Source: Pandoraea terrae
Lineage (GTDB): Bacteria; Pseudomonadota; Gammaproteobacteria; Burkholderiales; Burkholderiaceae
Assembly (NCBI RefSeq): GCF_902459695.1
Contig: NZ_CABPRZ010000022.1
Span: 31,158-95,157, forward strand
DNA length: 64,000 bases
Direction: 5' to 3'
The notes under the pieces are model-generated. The model did not search any database and was not told where the DNA came from. It saw only the letters and a list, made by a program, of their open reading frames with translations. The position numbers and the translations under genes were made by a program. This document shows, piece after piece, positions 46,034-55,485 of this stretch. Positions within the stretch are counted from its first letter, which is position 1; each line of letters starts with the position of its first letter.

Positions 46034-48322
46034 ATGGATGAACAACTGAAACAAAGCGCCCTGGCGTATCACGAGAATCCGCGTCCGGGCAAGATCTCGG
46101 TCACGCCGACCAAGCCGCTGTCGAACCAGATCGACCTGTCCCTCGCGTATTCCCCCGGCGTCGCCTACGCGTGCGAAGCGATCGCCGAAGATCCGCTGAA
46201 CGCCAATCGCTACACGTCGCGCAGTAATCTCGTCGGCGTCATCACCAACGGCACCGCCGTGCTCGGCCTCGGCAATATCGGCCCGCTGGCCGCCAAGCCG
46301 GTGATGGAAGGCAAAGGCTGCTTGTTCAAGAAATTCGCCGGCATCGATGTGTTCGACATCGAACTCGCGGAACATGATCCGGACAAGCTCGTCGAGGCCA
46401 TCGCCATGCTCGAGCCGACGCTCGGCGGCATCAACCTCGAAGACATCAAGGCGCCGGAGTGCTTCTATATCGAGAAGAAGCTGCGCGAGCGCATGAAGAT
46501 CCCCGTCTTCCACGACGACCAACACGGCACCGCCATCATCGCTTCGGCCGGCATCCTTAACGGCCTCAAAGTCGTGGGCAAGGATATCGGCAACGTGAAG
46601 CTGGTCTGCTCGGGCGCCGGCGCCGCTGCGATCGCCTGCCTCGACCTGCTCGTCAATCTCGGTCTGAAGAAAGAGAACATCCTCGTCCTCGACTCGAAGG
46701 GTGTCATTCACACCGGCCGCGACAAGCTCGATGAAAGCAAGGCGCGTTATGCCGTGGCCACCGAGGCGCGCACGCTCGCCGACGCCAGCAAGGGCGCCGA
46801 TGTGTTCCTCGGCTGCTCGACCGCCGGCGTGCTGACGGCGGACATGGTCAAGTCCATGGGCGACAAGCCGCTGATCCTCGCGCTGGCCAATCCGGAACCG
46901 GAAATCCGGCCGGAAATTGCCAAGGCGGCGCGCCCGGACTGCATTATCGCCACGGGCCGCTCGGATTATCCGAACCAGGTCAATAATGTCCTGTGCTTCC
47001 CGTTCATCTTCCGTGGCGCCCTCGATGTCGGCGCGACCACGATCACGGAAGAGATGAAGCTCGCCACGGTCCGCGCTATCGCGGAACTGGCGCAGGAAAC
47101 CGAGCAAAGCGAAGAAGTTGCGCGCGCCTATGAAGGCCACACGCTCGAATTCGGCCCGGAATACATCATTCCGAAGCCGTTCGATCCGCGCCTGATCATC
47201 AAGATTGCGCCGGCTGTGGCGCAAGCCGCGATGGATTCGGGCGTCGCCACGCGTCCGATCGCCGACATGGATGCTTACCGCGAGCAACTGGGCGCCACCG
47301 TGTACCGCACGGGCATGGTCATGCGCCCGGTGTTCGCCGCCGCACGCGCACGCTTCGCCTCGGCAGCGCCTGCCCGTATCGTGTTCGCGGAAGGTGAAGA
47401 CGAACGCGTGCTGCGCGCCGCGCAATTCGTGTTGGCCGAAGGTATCGCCAAGCCGATCATCGTCGGACGTCCGGCGGTCGTCGAAATGCGCCTGAAGAAG
47501 ATTGGCTCACGGCTGAAGCCGGGCACCGACTTCGAAATCGTCAATCCGGAAGACGATGCGCGTTATCAACGTTGCTGGCAGGCTTACCATGAGATCGGCG
47601 CACGCAACGGGGTGACGCCGGAAGTGGCCAAGGCCGCGATGCGCAAGGACAATACGCTGATCGGCGCGATCCTGGTTCGTCTGGGCGAAGCCGACGGCAT
47701 GATCTGCGGCATGATCGACACGTACCACCGCCACCTGGATATCGTCGATCAGGTGCTGGGCATGTCGCCGGGGGCGCAGAACTACTTCGCGATGAACCTG
47801 CTGATGCTGCCGGGCCGCAATCTGTTCATCAGCGATACGTACGTGAACGAAATGCCGAGCAGCGAACAACTGGCAGAGTTGACGGAACTTGCCGCCACGG
47901 AAATCGAACGCTTCGGCATCACGCCGAAGGTCGCGCTGCTGTCGAACTCCAATTTCGGCAGCGTGGCGAGCGCATCGGCCAAGCGTATGGCCCGTGCGCG
48001 CGATCTGCTGTTCGAACGTGCCCCGCACCTGGAGGTCGATGGTGAAATGCACGGCGATGCGGCGCTGTCGGAAACGGTTCGCCGCACGGCATTCCCGGCC
48101 TCGCGCCTGTCGGGCGAAGCCAATCTGCTCGTCATGCCGAATGTGGAAGCGGCGAACATCACGTACAACCTGCTCAAGATGACGGGCGGTGACGGCGTGA
48201 CGGTCGGCCCGTTCCTGCTGGGTTGCGCAAAGCCGGTGCACATCCTGACGCCGGCCGCGACCGTGCGCCGGATCATCAACATGACGGCCGTGGCCGCAGC
48301 AAACGTCGGACGCAACGACTGA
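46034..48322 (+). CDS. maeB: NADP-dependent malic enzyme with phosphotransacetylase-like domain (MaeB)
   Basis: 762 residues from the ATG at 46034. Residues ~1-430 are the malic enzyme: [34 protein letters not shown] (catalytic region) and [16 protein letters not shown] (NADP fold). Residues ~440-760 are a phosphotransacetylase-like domain ([35 protein letters not shown]), which is regulatory in MaeB. It makes pyruvate from malate, supplying NADPH and linking the TCA cycle to gluconeogenesis. A terminator follows. Confidence 0.96.
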   Translation: MDEQLKQSALAYHENPRPGKISVTPTKPLSNQIDLSLAYSPGVAYACEAIAEDPLNANRYTSRSNLVGVITNGTAVLGLGNIGPLAAKPVMEGKGCLFKKFAGIDVFDIELAEHDPDKLVEAIAMLEPTLGGINLEDIKAPECFYIEKKLRERMKIPVFHDDQHGTAIIASAGILNGLKVVGKDIGNVKLVCSGAGAAAIACLDLLVNLGLKKENILVLDSKGVIHTGRDKLDESKARYAVATEARTLADASKGADVFLGCSTAGVLTADMVKSMGDKPLILALANPEPEIRPEIAKAARPDCIIATGRSDYPNQVNNVLCFPFIFRGALDVGATTITEEMKLATVRAIAELAQETEQSEEVARAYEGHTLEFGPEYIIPKPFDPRLIIKIAPAVAQAAMDSGVATRPIADMDAYREQLGATVYRTGMVMRPVFAAARARFASAAPARIVFAEGEDERVLRAAQFVLAEGIAKPIIVGRPAVVEMRLKKIGSRLKPGTDFEIVNPEDDARYQRCWQAYHEIGARNGVTPEVAKAAMRKDNTLIGAILVRLGEADGMICGMIDTYHRHLDIVDQVLGMSPGAQNYFAMNLLMLPGRNLFISDTYVNEMPSSEQLAELTELAATEIERFGITPKVALLSNSNFGSVASASAKRMARARDLLFERAPHLEVDGEMHGDAALSETVRRTAFPASRLSGEANLLVMPNVEAANITYNLLKMTGGDGVTVGPFLLGCAKPVHILTPAATVRRIINMTAVAAANVGRND

Positions 48323-48354
48323 TGCTGCATTGATGTAGCCAGCAGGCGAAAAAA

Positions 48355-48392
48355 AGCCGCATGTCTTCAGTGAGAAGCATGCGGCTTGTTCT
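48355..48392. terminator. bidirectional terminator between maeB and the ferredoxin oxidoreductase gene
   Basis: AGCCGCATG pairs with CATGCGGCT, extended by CTTC/GAAG inside, with A-rich sequence to the left and T-rich (TTGTTCTTT) to the right. It can stop both convergent transcripts. Confidence 0.85.
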
Positions 48393-48419
48393 TTGGGACG
48401 GGCCGCTTGGCCCGGTGCC

Positions 48420-51400
48420 TTATGCCGCCTTGCGCGAGGCGCCGTCGCGGTACTGGGCCAGCAGCTTCGCCCACTTGATGCGCGTGGCTGCAAGGTTCTG
48501 GTCCTTCACATGTCCGAAGCCGCGAATTTCCTGCGGCAGGCTCGCGAGCTGCACGGCCAGCGGAAGGTTGTCGGCGCTCAGATGCGCGAGCAGTTCGGCC
48601 ACCAGCGCTTCGTACTCGCCGATCAGCGCACGCTCCATTTTGCGCTCTTCGGTGCGGCCGAAGACGTCGAGCGGACCGCCACGCAGACCCTTGAACTTCG
48701 CGAGGAGCCGGAACGCGGTCATCATCCAGGGACCGTAGGCCTTCTTGACGAGATGCCCCTTGTCATCCTGCTTTGCCAACAGCGGCGGTGCGAGATGGAA
48801 GCGCAGCTTGAAGTCGCCTTCGAACTGTTCATGCAGCTTCGCCATGAACCCCGGGTCCGTGTAGAGACGGGCCACTTCGTACTCGTCCTTGTACGCCATC
48901 AGCTTGTGCAGTCCGCGCGCGACGGCTTCCGTCAACGGCATCTGCAACCCCTCCGGCGCGCTCGCTGCCTCGGCGGCGCGCACCTGATCGACGAGCCGCT
49001 TGAACCGTTCCGCGTAGGCGCGATCCTGATACGCCACGAGTTGATCGTAACGTCGCGCGATCAGCGTATCGACCGCTTTCGGGGTGTGCAGCGTGATCAG
49101 CTTGCCGCCGGTTTGTGCCGCCGGCGGGGTCTCGCTTTGTTGCGCGAGCTTGCGCACGCTGGCCAGATCGTGGGCGGCGCGGCGGCCCCATTCGAACGCA
49201 GCCTTGTTTTTCTCGATGGACACGCCATTGAGCTCGATCGCACGCGTCAGCGCCGCGTGCGACAACGGCACCCAGCCCTTTTGCCATGCGAAGCCGAGCA
49301 CGAACGGGTTGGTGTAGATGGTGTCCCCAAGCAGCCGCTCCGCCAGATGATTCGCGTCGACGAAATCGACTTCCTCGCCCGCGGCGTTACGGATATCGTT
49401 TTCGGTACTCACGCCGGGGAACTGCCAGTTCGGGTTGCGGACGAAATCGGCCGTGGGCGTATGCGCGCTGTTCACGACCACGCGCGTTTGCCCGCGCTGG
49501 ACGCGCGAGAGCGTATCGTCGCTGGCCGTCGTGATCGCATCGCAGCCGATCACAAGCCGCGCTTCACCCATGGCGATGCGCGTGGCGTGGATGTCCTCGG
49601 GCTGCTGTGCGATCTGCACGTGGCTCGTGACCGCGCCGCCCTTCTGGGCAAGCCCTGTCACGTCGAGGGTGGTTACACCCTTGCCCTCCAGGTGCGCGGC
49701 CATGCCGAGCAAGCCGCCGATCGTCACCACGCCGGTGCCGCCCACGCCCGTCACGAGAATGCCGTACGGACGCGAAATCGTGGGCAATGCAGGCTCCGGC
49801 AACGGCGCGAGGGCTTCCTTGTCGATCTGCGCGGTCTTCGGCTTGCGCAGTTGTCCCCCCTCGACCGTCACGAAGCTGGGGCAGAAGCCGTTCACGCACG
49901 AGAAATCCTTGTTGCACGTGGACTGGTTGACTTGGCGCTTCGTGCCGAACTCGGTTTCCAGCGGCTCGACCGACAGACAGTTCGACTTGACGGAACAGTC
50001 GCCGCAGCCTTCGCAGACCGCTTCGTTGATGACGGCGCGCTTGGCCGGATCCGGGTATGTGCCGCGTTTGCGGCGGCGGCGCTTTTCGGTGGCGCAGGTC
50101 TGGTCGTAGACGAGGATCGTGGTGCCCGAGATCTCACGCAACTCGCGCTGCACGCGTTCGAGTTCATCGCGATGATAGACCGGCGGGTTGCCTACGAGCG
50201 ACACGCCCTGGTATTTCTCCGGCTCGTCCGTCACGATGACGATCTTCGTGGTGCCCTCGGCGTCAAGCTGCGCCACGATCTGCGGCACGGTCAGCGTACC
50301 GTCGACCGGCTGGCCGCCGGTCATCGCGACCGCATCGTTGTAGAGAATCTTGTAGGTAATGTTCACCTTGGCCGCAATCGCGGCACGAATGGCGAGCAGC
50401 CCCGAGTGGAAATAGGTGCCGTCGCCAAGATTGGCGAACACGTGATTGTCTTCCGAGAACGGCGCCTGCCCGATCCAGGGCACGCCCTCGCCGCCCATCT
50501 GCGAGAAGGTGTCGGTGCGGCGGTCCATCCAGGTCGTCATGTAATGGCAACCGATGCCGGCGATCGCACGCGAGCCTTCCGGCACGTTCGTCGACGTATT
50601 GTGCGGGCAACCCGAGCAGAACCACGGCTTGCGTTCGGCGGCGACACGCGGCTTGGCGAGTGCTTCTTCCTTCGCTTCGATCACGGCCATGCGCGCGGCG
50701 ATGCGCTCGCGTACGTCGCTCGGCAGGTCGAACTTCTCCAGGCGCGTGGCGATGGCCTTGGCAATGATCGCCGGCGAGAGTTCATAGTGGGCGGGCAACA
50801 GCCAGTTGCCCATCGGCACGGACCATTCGCCGCCGGCGCCGTCTTTCTCGTCGAACTTGCCGAACACGCGCGGACGCACGTCGTCACGCCAGTTGTAAAG
50901 CTCTTCCTTGATCGCGTACTCGAGAATCTGACGCTTTTCTTCCACCACCAGAATTTCCTGCAGGCCGGTGGCGAAAGCGCGAGCGCCTTGCGCTTCGAGC
51001 GGCCACACACAACCGACCTTGTACAGACGAATGCCGATGCGGCTGCACGTGGCTTCGTCGAGGCCGAGATCGGCGAGCGCCTGGCAGACGTCGAGATAGG
51101 CTTTGCCGCCGGTCATGATGCCGAAGCGGGCATGCGGCGAGTCGATCGTGACGCGATCGAGCTTGTTCGCGCGCACGTAGGCGAGGCCGGCGTACCACTT
51201 GTAGTCGAGCAGCCGCGCTTCCTGCACGAGGGGCGGATCGGGCCAGCGGAGATTCAGGCCGTCGGGCGGCATGATGAAGTCCGTCGGCAACGTGATCTGG
51301 ACGTTTTGCGGGTCGATCATGACCGACGCAGACGATTCCACGACGTCAGTCACGCACTTCATGGCAACCCATAGCCCGGAATAACGGCTCATCGCCCAGC

Positions 51401-51983
51401 CGTGCAGGCCGTAGTCGAGATATTCCTGAACGTTGGACGGATACAGCACCGGCAGGCCGGCGGCCTTCAGGACGTGCTCCGACTGGTGCGCGAGCGTGGA
51501 CGATTTCGCGGCGTGATCGTCGCCGGCCAGGACCAGCACGCCGCCATGTTTCGACGAGCCGGCCGAGTTGCCGTGCTTGAAGACGTCCATGGAACGGTCC
51601 ACGCCGGGACCCTTGCCGTACCACATCGAGAACACCCCGTCGAACTTCGCGGGGTAGAGATTGACCTGTTGCGAGCCCCAGACCGCTGTCGCGGCGAGGT
51701 CTTCATTAAGTCCGGGCTGGAAGACGATATTGTGCCCGGCCAGATGCTGCTTGGCTTTCCACAGGGAAAGGTCGAGTCCGCCCAGCGGCGACCCCCGATA
51801 ACCGGAGATGTATCCGGCGGTATTCAGGCCAACGGCGGCGTCTCGCTGTTGCTGCAACATGGGCAGACGTACCAGCGCCTGGATGCCGCTCATGTATGCG
51901 CGGCCACGATCCAGCGTGTATTTGTCGTCGAGTGTGACCGATTCCAGCGCAGCCAACAGGCTCGCGTTGACGGGGGCATTCAT
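48420..51983 (-). CDS. indolepyruvate ferredoxin oxidoreductase, fused alpha/beta chain
   Basis: 1187 residues. The N-terminal part has GYISGYRGSPLGGLDLSLW, ending in a middle region with TPP-binding GDGTYFHSGLLAIRAAI. A 4Fe-4S region follows (CEGCGDCSVKSNC and CNKDFSCVNGFCPSF), then the gamma domain (GILVTGVGGTGVVTIGGLLGMAAH). This is the long single-chain type common in beta- and alphaproteobacteria. It oxidises indolepyruvate or branched-chain/aryl 2-oxo acids to acyl-CoA with ferredoxin. The ATG at 51983 has GAGGAG upstream. A LiuR-like palindrome lies in its leader. Confidence 0.93.
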   Translation of the reverse strand: MNAPVNASLLAALESVTLDDKYTLDRGRAYMSGIQALVRLPMLQQQRDAAVGLNTAGYISGYRGSPLGGLDLSLWKAKQHLAGHNIVFQPGLNEDLAATAVWGSQQVNLYPAKFDGVFSMWYGKGPGVDRSMDVFKHGNSAGSSKHGGVLVLAGDDHAAKSSTLAHQSEHVLKAAGLPVLYPSNVQEYLDYGLHGWAMSRYSGLWVAMKCVTDVVESSASVMIDPQNVQITLPTDFIMPPDGLNLRWPDPPLVQEARLLDYKWYAGLAYVRANKLDRVTIDSPHARFGIMTGGKAYLDVCQALADLGLDEATCSRIGIRLYKVGCVWPLEAQGARAFATGLQEILVVEEKRQILEYAIKEELYNWRDDVRPRVFGKFDEKDGAGGEWSVPMGNWLLPAHYELSPAIIAKAIATRLEKFDLPSDVRERIAARMAVIEAKEEALAKPRVAAERKPWFCSGCPHNTSTNVPEGSRAIAGIGCHYMTTWMDRRTDTFSQMGGEGVPWIGQAPFSEDNHVFANLGDGTYFHSGLLAIRAAIAAKVNITYKILYNDAVAMTGGQPVDGTLTVPQIVAQLDAEGTTKIVIVTDEPEKYQGVSLVGNPPVYHRDELERVQRELREISGTTILVYDQTCATEKRRRRKRGTYPDPAKRAVINEAVCEGCGDCSVKSNCLSVEPLETEFGTKRQVNQSTCNKDFSCVNGFCPSFVTVEGGQLRKPKTAQIDKEALAPLPEPALPTISRPYGILVTGVGGTGVVTIGGLLGMAAHLEGKGVTTLDVTGLAQKGGAVTSHVQIAQQPEDIHATRIAMGEARLVIGCDAITTASDDTLSRVQRGQTRVVVNSAHTPTADFVRNPNWQFPGVSTENDIRNAAGEEVDFVDANHLAERLLGDTIYTNPFVLGFAWQKGWVPLSHAALTRAIELNGVSIEKNKAAFEWGRRAAHDLASVRKLAQQSETPPAAQTGGKLITLHTPKAVDTLIARRYDQLVAYQDRAYAERFKRLVDQVRAAEAASAPEGLQMPLTEAVARGLHKLMAYKDEYEVARLYTDPGFMAKLHEQFEGDFKLRFHLAPPLLAKQDDKGHLVKKAYGPWMMTAFRLLAKFKGLRGGPLDVFGRTEERKMERALIGEYEALVAELLAHLSADNLPLAVQLASLPQEIRGFGHVKDQNLAATRIKWAKLLAQYRDGASRKAA

Positions 51984-52427
51984 GGGGTGTGCTCCTCACT
52001 TCACTGATTTTGGGATCGCCAAAACTTCCTGCCGGCTTGCTCTCGTGAAGCAAGCCGACGGTGGTGATTGCCGGACCTTGTGGGCCGCACGACCGGAGGG
52101 TCTGGCGGCGGATCCTTCTTCTATGTCTGCCGGCTATGGTAGCACCGGGTCCTGCCGCATGCAGTAGGTGCACTCCGGTACTTCCAGTTCCAACGGCAGA
52201 CGCGAAGCAGTATATCGGAAAAGTATTGACGTTTACGTTAACGTTAACCCGGCGGCGACGAGTAATCCAGTACATTTCGGGTGAGCGCCACAGCGGGGCG
52301 GGCACGTCGGATGTTTCCGACCGGGGGGCGTAACAACGTGTAACGCCGGGCGGACACGGGGAACGGATCAAGCAGAATGGCCACTAACGAAGCCAAGCCT
52401 GTGCATCAACACGTAGAAGGAGTCCCT
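51984..52427. other. promoter region of the oxidoreductase gene
   Basis: 444 bases between the minus-strand oxidoreductase and a small plus-strand gene. It contains the palindrome at 52226-52248. No credible gene was seen. Confidence 0.5.
52226..52248. promoter_or_regulatory. LiuR-like operator palindrome
   Basis: TTGACGTTTACGTTAACGTT continues to a perfect GTTAACGTTAAC palindrome (52237-52248). It resembles the TTGACGTT-ACGT-AACG pattern of MerR-family LiuR sites that control branched-chain amino-acid catabolism in proteobacteria (recalled). It lies ~245 bases upstream of the keto-acid oxidoreductase start. Confidence 0.5.
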
Positions 52428-52622
52428 GTGAATCAACGACATATCGCCAAATTCCTGCTGGTATCCGCCTCGTTCCTGACGCTCGAGATGAGCGTTGCAC
52501 GTGCCGACGAGCTAGCCCGAGACACCGCGGCGCCAGGGGTTGTTGCCCGCATCGCGGAGCAGCCATACCAGGGGCCGCTCGACACCCGCACAATCGATCC
52601 GCGCAAATTCCAGCGCCGGTAA
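52428..52622 (+). CDS. small exported protein of unknown function
   Basis: 64 residues from the GTG at 52428, chosen because GAAGGAG lies just upstream; an ATG at 52377 would place a polar tail before the signal sequence. The protein begins MNQRHIAKFLLVSASFLTLEMSVARA, a clear signal peptide, leaving a ~38-residue mature chain with VARIAEQPYQGPLDTRTIDP. I recognise no family. A strong terminator follows. Confidence 0.6.
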   Translation: MNQRHIAKFLLVSASFLTLEMSVARADELARDTAAPGVVARIAEQPYQGPLDTRTIDPRKFQRR

Positions 52623-52720
52623 TCCAGCCAGGAACGCGGGCAGGAACCCAGGCAGAAGCGCGAGCCATTCACGAATCCGAAGACCTGTCTCAACGTCCTC
52701 GGACAGGTCTGAAAAAAACC

Positions 52721-52756
52721 AAGGGCGCCGGCAATTATGTTGCCGGCGCCCTTTTC
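52721..52756 (+). terminator. rho-independent terminator after the small exported protein gene
   Basis: AAGGGCGCCGGCAA, loop TTATG, TTGCCGGCGCCCTT: a perfect 14-pair stem followed by TT. The A-rich left flank makes it usable in both directions. Confidence 0.88.
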
Positions 52757-52852
52757 GTCTTCAGAGGGGAGCCTGTGCGTCCCGTCCAAACCGGTGGTGT
52801 CGCGATGTCCGATGGCAGGCGCGAAGATGGGCAACGCGTGGCCGACTGCAAA

Positions 52853-52872
52853 GTATAATGCACCGATTATAC
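52853..52872. promoter_or_regulatory. inverted repeat before the Lrp-type regulator
   Basis: GTATAAT-GCACCG-ATTATAC, a perfect 7-base inverted repeat about 80 bases before the lrp-like gene, followed by a run of eight T. The GTATAAT half also looks like a -10 box. It is probably an autoregulatory operator; a weak terminator is the alternative. Confidence 0.5.
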
Positions 52873-52950
52873 GTTTTTTTTGCGATCTCTTTCCCCTCGG
52901 GCGAGAATTGGGCAATACAATTGCGCTCAAAACCAGAATAAGGGGGAGAT

Positions 52951-53439
52951 ATGCCAAAGCTGGAATTGGACAAGACGGACCGCCGAATCCTGGCGCTCCT
53001 GCAAGAGAATGGACGATTGTCCAATCTGGAAGTCGCCGAACAGGTGAATCTGTCGCCGAGCCCGTGCCTGCGGCGTATCCGCCGGCTGGAAGAGGCGGGC
53101 GTGATCCGCGGCTACGTGGCGCTGCTGGATCCGGCGCGTCTGGGACTGGGGCTGCTCGCGTACGTCAACGTCCGGATCGAGAAGCGCGGTGTTGCCGATT
53201 CGCACGGGCAGACACCCCCCTCGCGGTTTCGCGCTGTCGTCGACACATGGCCGGAAGTGGTCGGCTGCTACGCAATGACGGGCGACATGGATTATCTGTT
53301 ACGCGTCCACGTCAATGATATGGCGCATTTCTCGCGCTTCATGCAGGAGCAATTGCTGCAGCATCCGAGCGTCATCGACGTGAAGACGAGCTTCGTGCTC
53401 GACAGCTTCAAAGAGACGACGGCGTTGCCGCTACCCTGA
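52951..53439 (+). CDS. Lrp/AsnC-family transcriptional regulator
   Basis: 162 residues, full length. The N-terminal helix-turn-helix is LDKTDRRILALLQENGRLS followed by EVAEQVNLSPSPCLRRIRRLEEAGVI. The C-terminal RAM domain ends at VDTWPEVVGCYAMTGDMDYLLRV and SFVLDSFKETTALP. Such proteins sense amino acids. AGGGGGAG lies just before the ATG. Genes for amino-acid keto-acid oxidation are close but on the other strand; whether it controls them is unknown. Confidence 0.93.
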   Translation: MPKLELDKTDRRILALLQENGRLSNLEVAEQVNLSPSPCLRRIRRLEEAGVIRGYVALLDPARLGLGLLAYVNVRIEKRGVADSHGQTPPSRFRAVVDTWPEVVGCYAMTGDMDYLLRVHVNDMAHFSRFMQEQLLQHPSVIDVKTSFVLDSFKETTALPLP

Positions 53440-53473
53440 CAACCATCAGGTCCGGGTAGATTCAGGGCAGATA

Positions 53474-54130
53474 TCAGGCTGCGCGTTGCTGCGGCAGCAG
53501 GGCGCCGAACAGCCGGCGCGCGTTGCGCATCTGGCGCTTGACCGCGTAGTCGAACGCGGCGGCTTGTTCCTGCACCATTTCGCTCAGCATCGAGCCGGTG
53601 TCGGCCGGCGGCAGCGTGAGATACGCATCGGCTTCGCCGTAGGCGTAATGGATTTCCATGCCGGCCTTCCTGGCAATACGCATCATGCGGGCATTGCGCG
53701 ACAGGCAGTGCATGTAGAGGGTGTCGATGCCCTTGTTGCGGCTGTGGATCGCCGCGCGCTCGAACAGACGCGTGCCGACACCCTGACCACGCGCCGATTC
53801 CGACACGGACACGCCGAACTCGGCAACACGGCCGTTCTGGCCTTCCGGCAGGAGCGCGAGATGCGCCACGGCCACCAGCGCCAGATTGTTGTCGTACACA
53901 CCGAAGATGCTGTCGCGGATAAAGTCCAGGCCGGCCACATAGCGCACGATCACGTCATCGGAAACCGCCTGCCCGAAACGCAGCAGACGGTCTTCTTCCC
54001 CGAGTGACGTGAAATGGCGCATCAAACGATGGCGATCCGCCGCCGACAACTCGCGAATCAACACGCCCGTCCGCTCGTTGGCGGCGACCGGGGCGTGGCC
54101 GTCGGCAGGCATGTTGGGGGGCGTGGTCAT
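53474..54130 (-). CDS. GNAT-family N-acetyltransferase
   Basis: 218 residues from the ATG at 54130 (AAGGA upstream); the frame is open further but unrelated there. It has RELSAADRHRLMRHFTSLG, then the acetyl-CoA site in FGVSVSESARGQGVGTRLFE (R/QxxGxG/A) and HCLSRNARMMRIARKAGM. The C-terminal ~50 residues are an extra helical tail. The substrate is unknown. A TetR-type palindrome lies 88 bases upstream of its start. Confidence 0.9.
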   Translation of the reverse strand: MTTPPNMPADGHAPVAANERTGVLIRELSAADRHRLMRHFTSLGEEDRLLRFGQAVSDDVIVRYVAGLDFIRDSIFGVYDNNLALVAVAHLALLPEGQNGRVAEFGVSVSESARGQGVGTRLFERAAIHSRNKGIDTLYMHCLSRNARMMRIARKAGMEIHYAYGEADAYLTLPPADTGSMLSEMVQEQAAAFDYAVKRQMRNARRLFGALLPQQRAA

Positions 54131-54217
54131 GGCAAATCCTTGTGTTCTTTCCGGCCGCAAACGACATTGCTGCGACGCAAAAGAATTATAGCCGATTTTA
54201 TAGGTGAAAACCCTAGG

Positions 54218-54231
54218 ACCGACCGGTCGGG
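54218..54231. promoter_or_regulatory. TetR-type operator before the GNAT gene
   Basis: ACCGACCGGTCGGG contains the perfect 12-base palindrome CCGACCGGTCGG, also present before paaA (61074-61087). Two sites with the same core in one window suggest a shared TetR-family regulator, possibly the one at 55486-56109. Confidence 0.6.
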
Positions 54232-54339
54232 ATTTGAATGATTCGTCTAAATGCTTGTAAAGCCAAGGGTTTCTGCGGCGCTTGGGGCGATCGGCAGTTG
54301 CTGCGAGGCAACACGCAAGCGCGCCGGAATAGTGCGCGG

Positions 54340-54378
54340 AAAAAATAACCGCGCGCCCGGCAGGGCCGGAACGCGCGG
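54340..54378 (-). terminator. rho-independent terminator after the MBL-fold gene
   Basis: On the minus strand CCGCGCG pairs with CGCGCGG around an inner CCGG/CCGG pairing, followed by TTATTTTTT. It lies just downstream of the minus-strand MBL-fold gene. Confidence 0.8.
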
Positions 54379-54407
54379 CGAGTGCTGCGCTATGCCGCCG
54401 TGCAGGT

Positions 54408-55373
54408 TTACTCCGCTTCCTGCAGGCCGTGCCACATTTCCTGGTCGCGCTCGGCGGTCCAGATGCGCGGGTGCTTGATGCCGCTGGCTTCGTCGACTGC
54501 ACGGGTCACGTCGAACGGCAGACAGTGTTCATAGATGAACACGTGGCCGAACTTCGGATCCATCTGCGTGCGCACATAAGCCATCGTGTCCTTGAGCGAC
54601 AGTCCCTTGGCGACGGCCGCCTTGGCGCTCGTCAGCAGCGTGCTCACGAAATCCTTGGTGTAGTCGAGGCCTTCGTTGACACGCGCCGGGCCGATCAGGG
54701 CGGGGCCGCGGCCCGGCACCAGCGCTTCGGCGTTCATGGCGCGCAGCGCTTCGAGCGTGGCCGGCCATTCTTCCAGTTGGGCGTCGCCCGTGTAGGCGGC
54801 CGCCTCGAATTCGACGAGATCGCCGGAGAACAGCGTCTTGTCCTTGGGCAGCCAGACGATCGTGTCGCCCTTGGTGTGTCCCATGCCGATGTGCTTGATC
54901 TGCACTTCCAGCTTGCCCATGAACAGTGTGAGTTCGTTATCGAACACGAGCGTCGGCCAGGTCAGGCCCGGAATCGATTCGACAGCGTCAAACAGGCGCG
55001 GGAAGCGTTCGATCTCCGACTTCATGTCGGCTTCGCCGCGTTCCTGGATCATTTCATAGGTGCCGCGGCTCGCAATGATCTGCTCGCAGCCTTCGGCCAG
55101 ATAGGCGGAGGCGCCGAGCACGCGCACAGCGTGGTAATGGGTCAGGACGACGTATTTGATCGGCAGGTCGGTGACCTTGCGGATTTCCTGGATCAGCGCC
55201 TGCGCCATGACCGGCGTGGCGGTGGTGTCGATGACCATCACGCCGTCATCGCCGATCACGACGCCCGAATTGGGGTCGCCTTCGGCGGTAAACGCATAGG
55301 CGTTGTCGGACAGCTTGGTGAAACTCGTCTGCTTGACGGCCAGATCGGCCTGAGACGCGAACTGCTTGCTCAT
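54408..55373 (-). CDS. MBL-fold metallo-hydrolase-like protein with altered metal motif
   Basis: 321 residues. The fold is recognised by GVVIGDDGVMVIDTTATPVMAQ, YVVLTHYHAVRVLGASAYLAE, GMGHTKGDTIVWLPKDKTLFSGDLVE. The family motif HxHxDH reads HYHAVR, so the Asp and third His are replaced, while later His and Asp ligands remain. It therefore may bind one metal or none. Length and C-terminal extension (KDTMAYVRTQMDPKFGHVF) match a proteobacterial subgroup that carries this change. The 112 bases to the upstream TetR gene contain a 36-base inverted repeat. Confidence 0.85.
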   Translation of the reverse strand: MSKQFASQADLAVKQTSFTKLSDNAYAFTAEGDPNSGVVIGDDGVMVIDTTATPVMAQALIQEIRKVTDLPIKYVVLTHYHAVRVLGASAYLAEGCEQIIASRGTYEMIQERGEADMKSEIERFPRLFDAVESIPGLTWPTLVFDNELTLFMGKLEVQIKHIGMGHTKGDTIVWLPKDKTLFSGDLVEFEAAAYTGDAQLEEWPATLEALRAMNAEALVPGRGPALIGPARVNEGLDYTKDFVSTLLTSAKAAVAKGLSLKDTMAYVRTQMDPKFGHVFIYEHCLPFDVTRAVDEASGIKHPRIWTAERDQEMWHGLQEAE

Positions 55374-55398
55374 GGGGGTGCCTCCTCGCTGGGGGTGA

Positions 55399-55434
55399 TT
55401 TTAACTAATCGTAACGAATTACGTATTGTTAAAA
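55399..55434. promoter_or_regulatory. 36-base inverted repeat before the MBL-fold gene
   Basis: Half sites TTTTAACTAATCGTAA and TTACGTATTGTTAAAA match at 13 of 16 positions around a CG centre. It is AT-rich in a GC-rich background and sits between the TetR gene and the MBL-fold gene it probably regulates. Confidence 0.65.
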
Positions 55435-55485
55435 GTATAGGGCATTCCCCGAGGTCTTGCAGTCGCGTCCGTCTGGTGCGTGTTG

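Larger units (their letters stand above)
52623..52950. other. intergenic region with terminator and Lrp-gene control elements
   Basis: 328 bases. It holds a 9-pair inverted repeat (52681-52710), a strong terminator (52721-52756) and a perfect inverted repeat (52853-52872) before the Lrp gene. No gene was seen. Confidence 0.6.

Noticed and set aside
48393..51374. 993-codon plus-strand frame
   Set aside because: It runs opposite the ferredoxin oxidoreductase gene, is rich in Arg, His and Ala, and has no domain; it is a shadow caused by high GC at third positions.
52681..52710. AGACCTGTC/GACAGGTCT inverted repeat as a terminator
   Set aside because: It is followed by A rather than T on the plus strand, and on the minus strand the T run precedes the stem; the real terminator is at 52721-52756.
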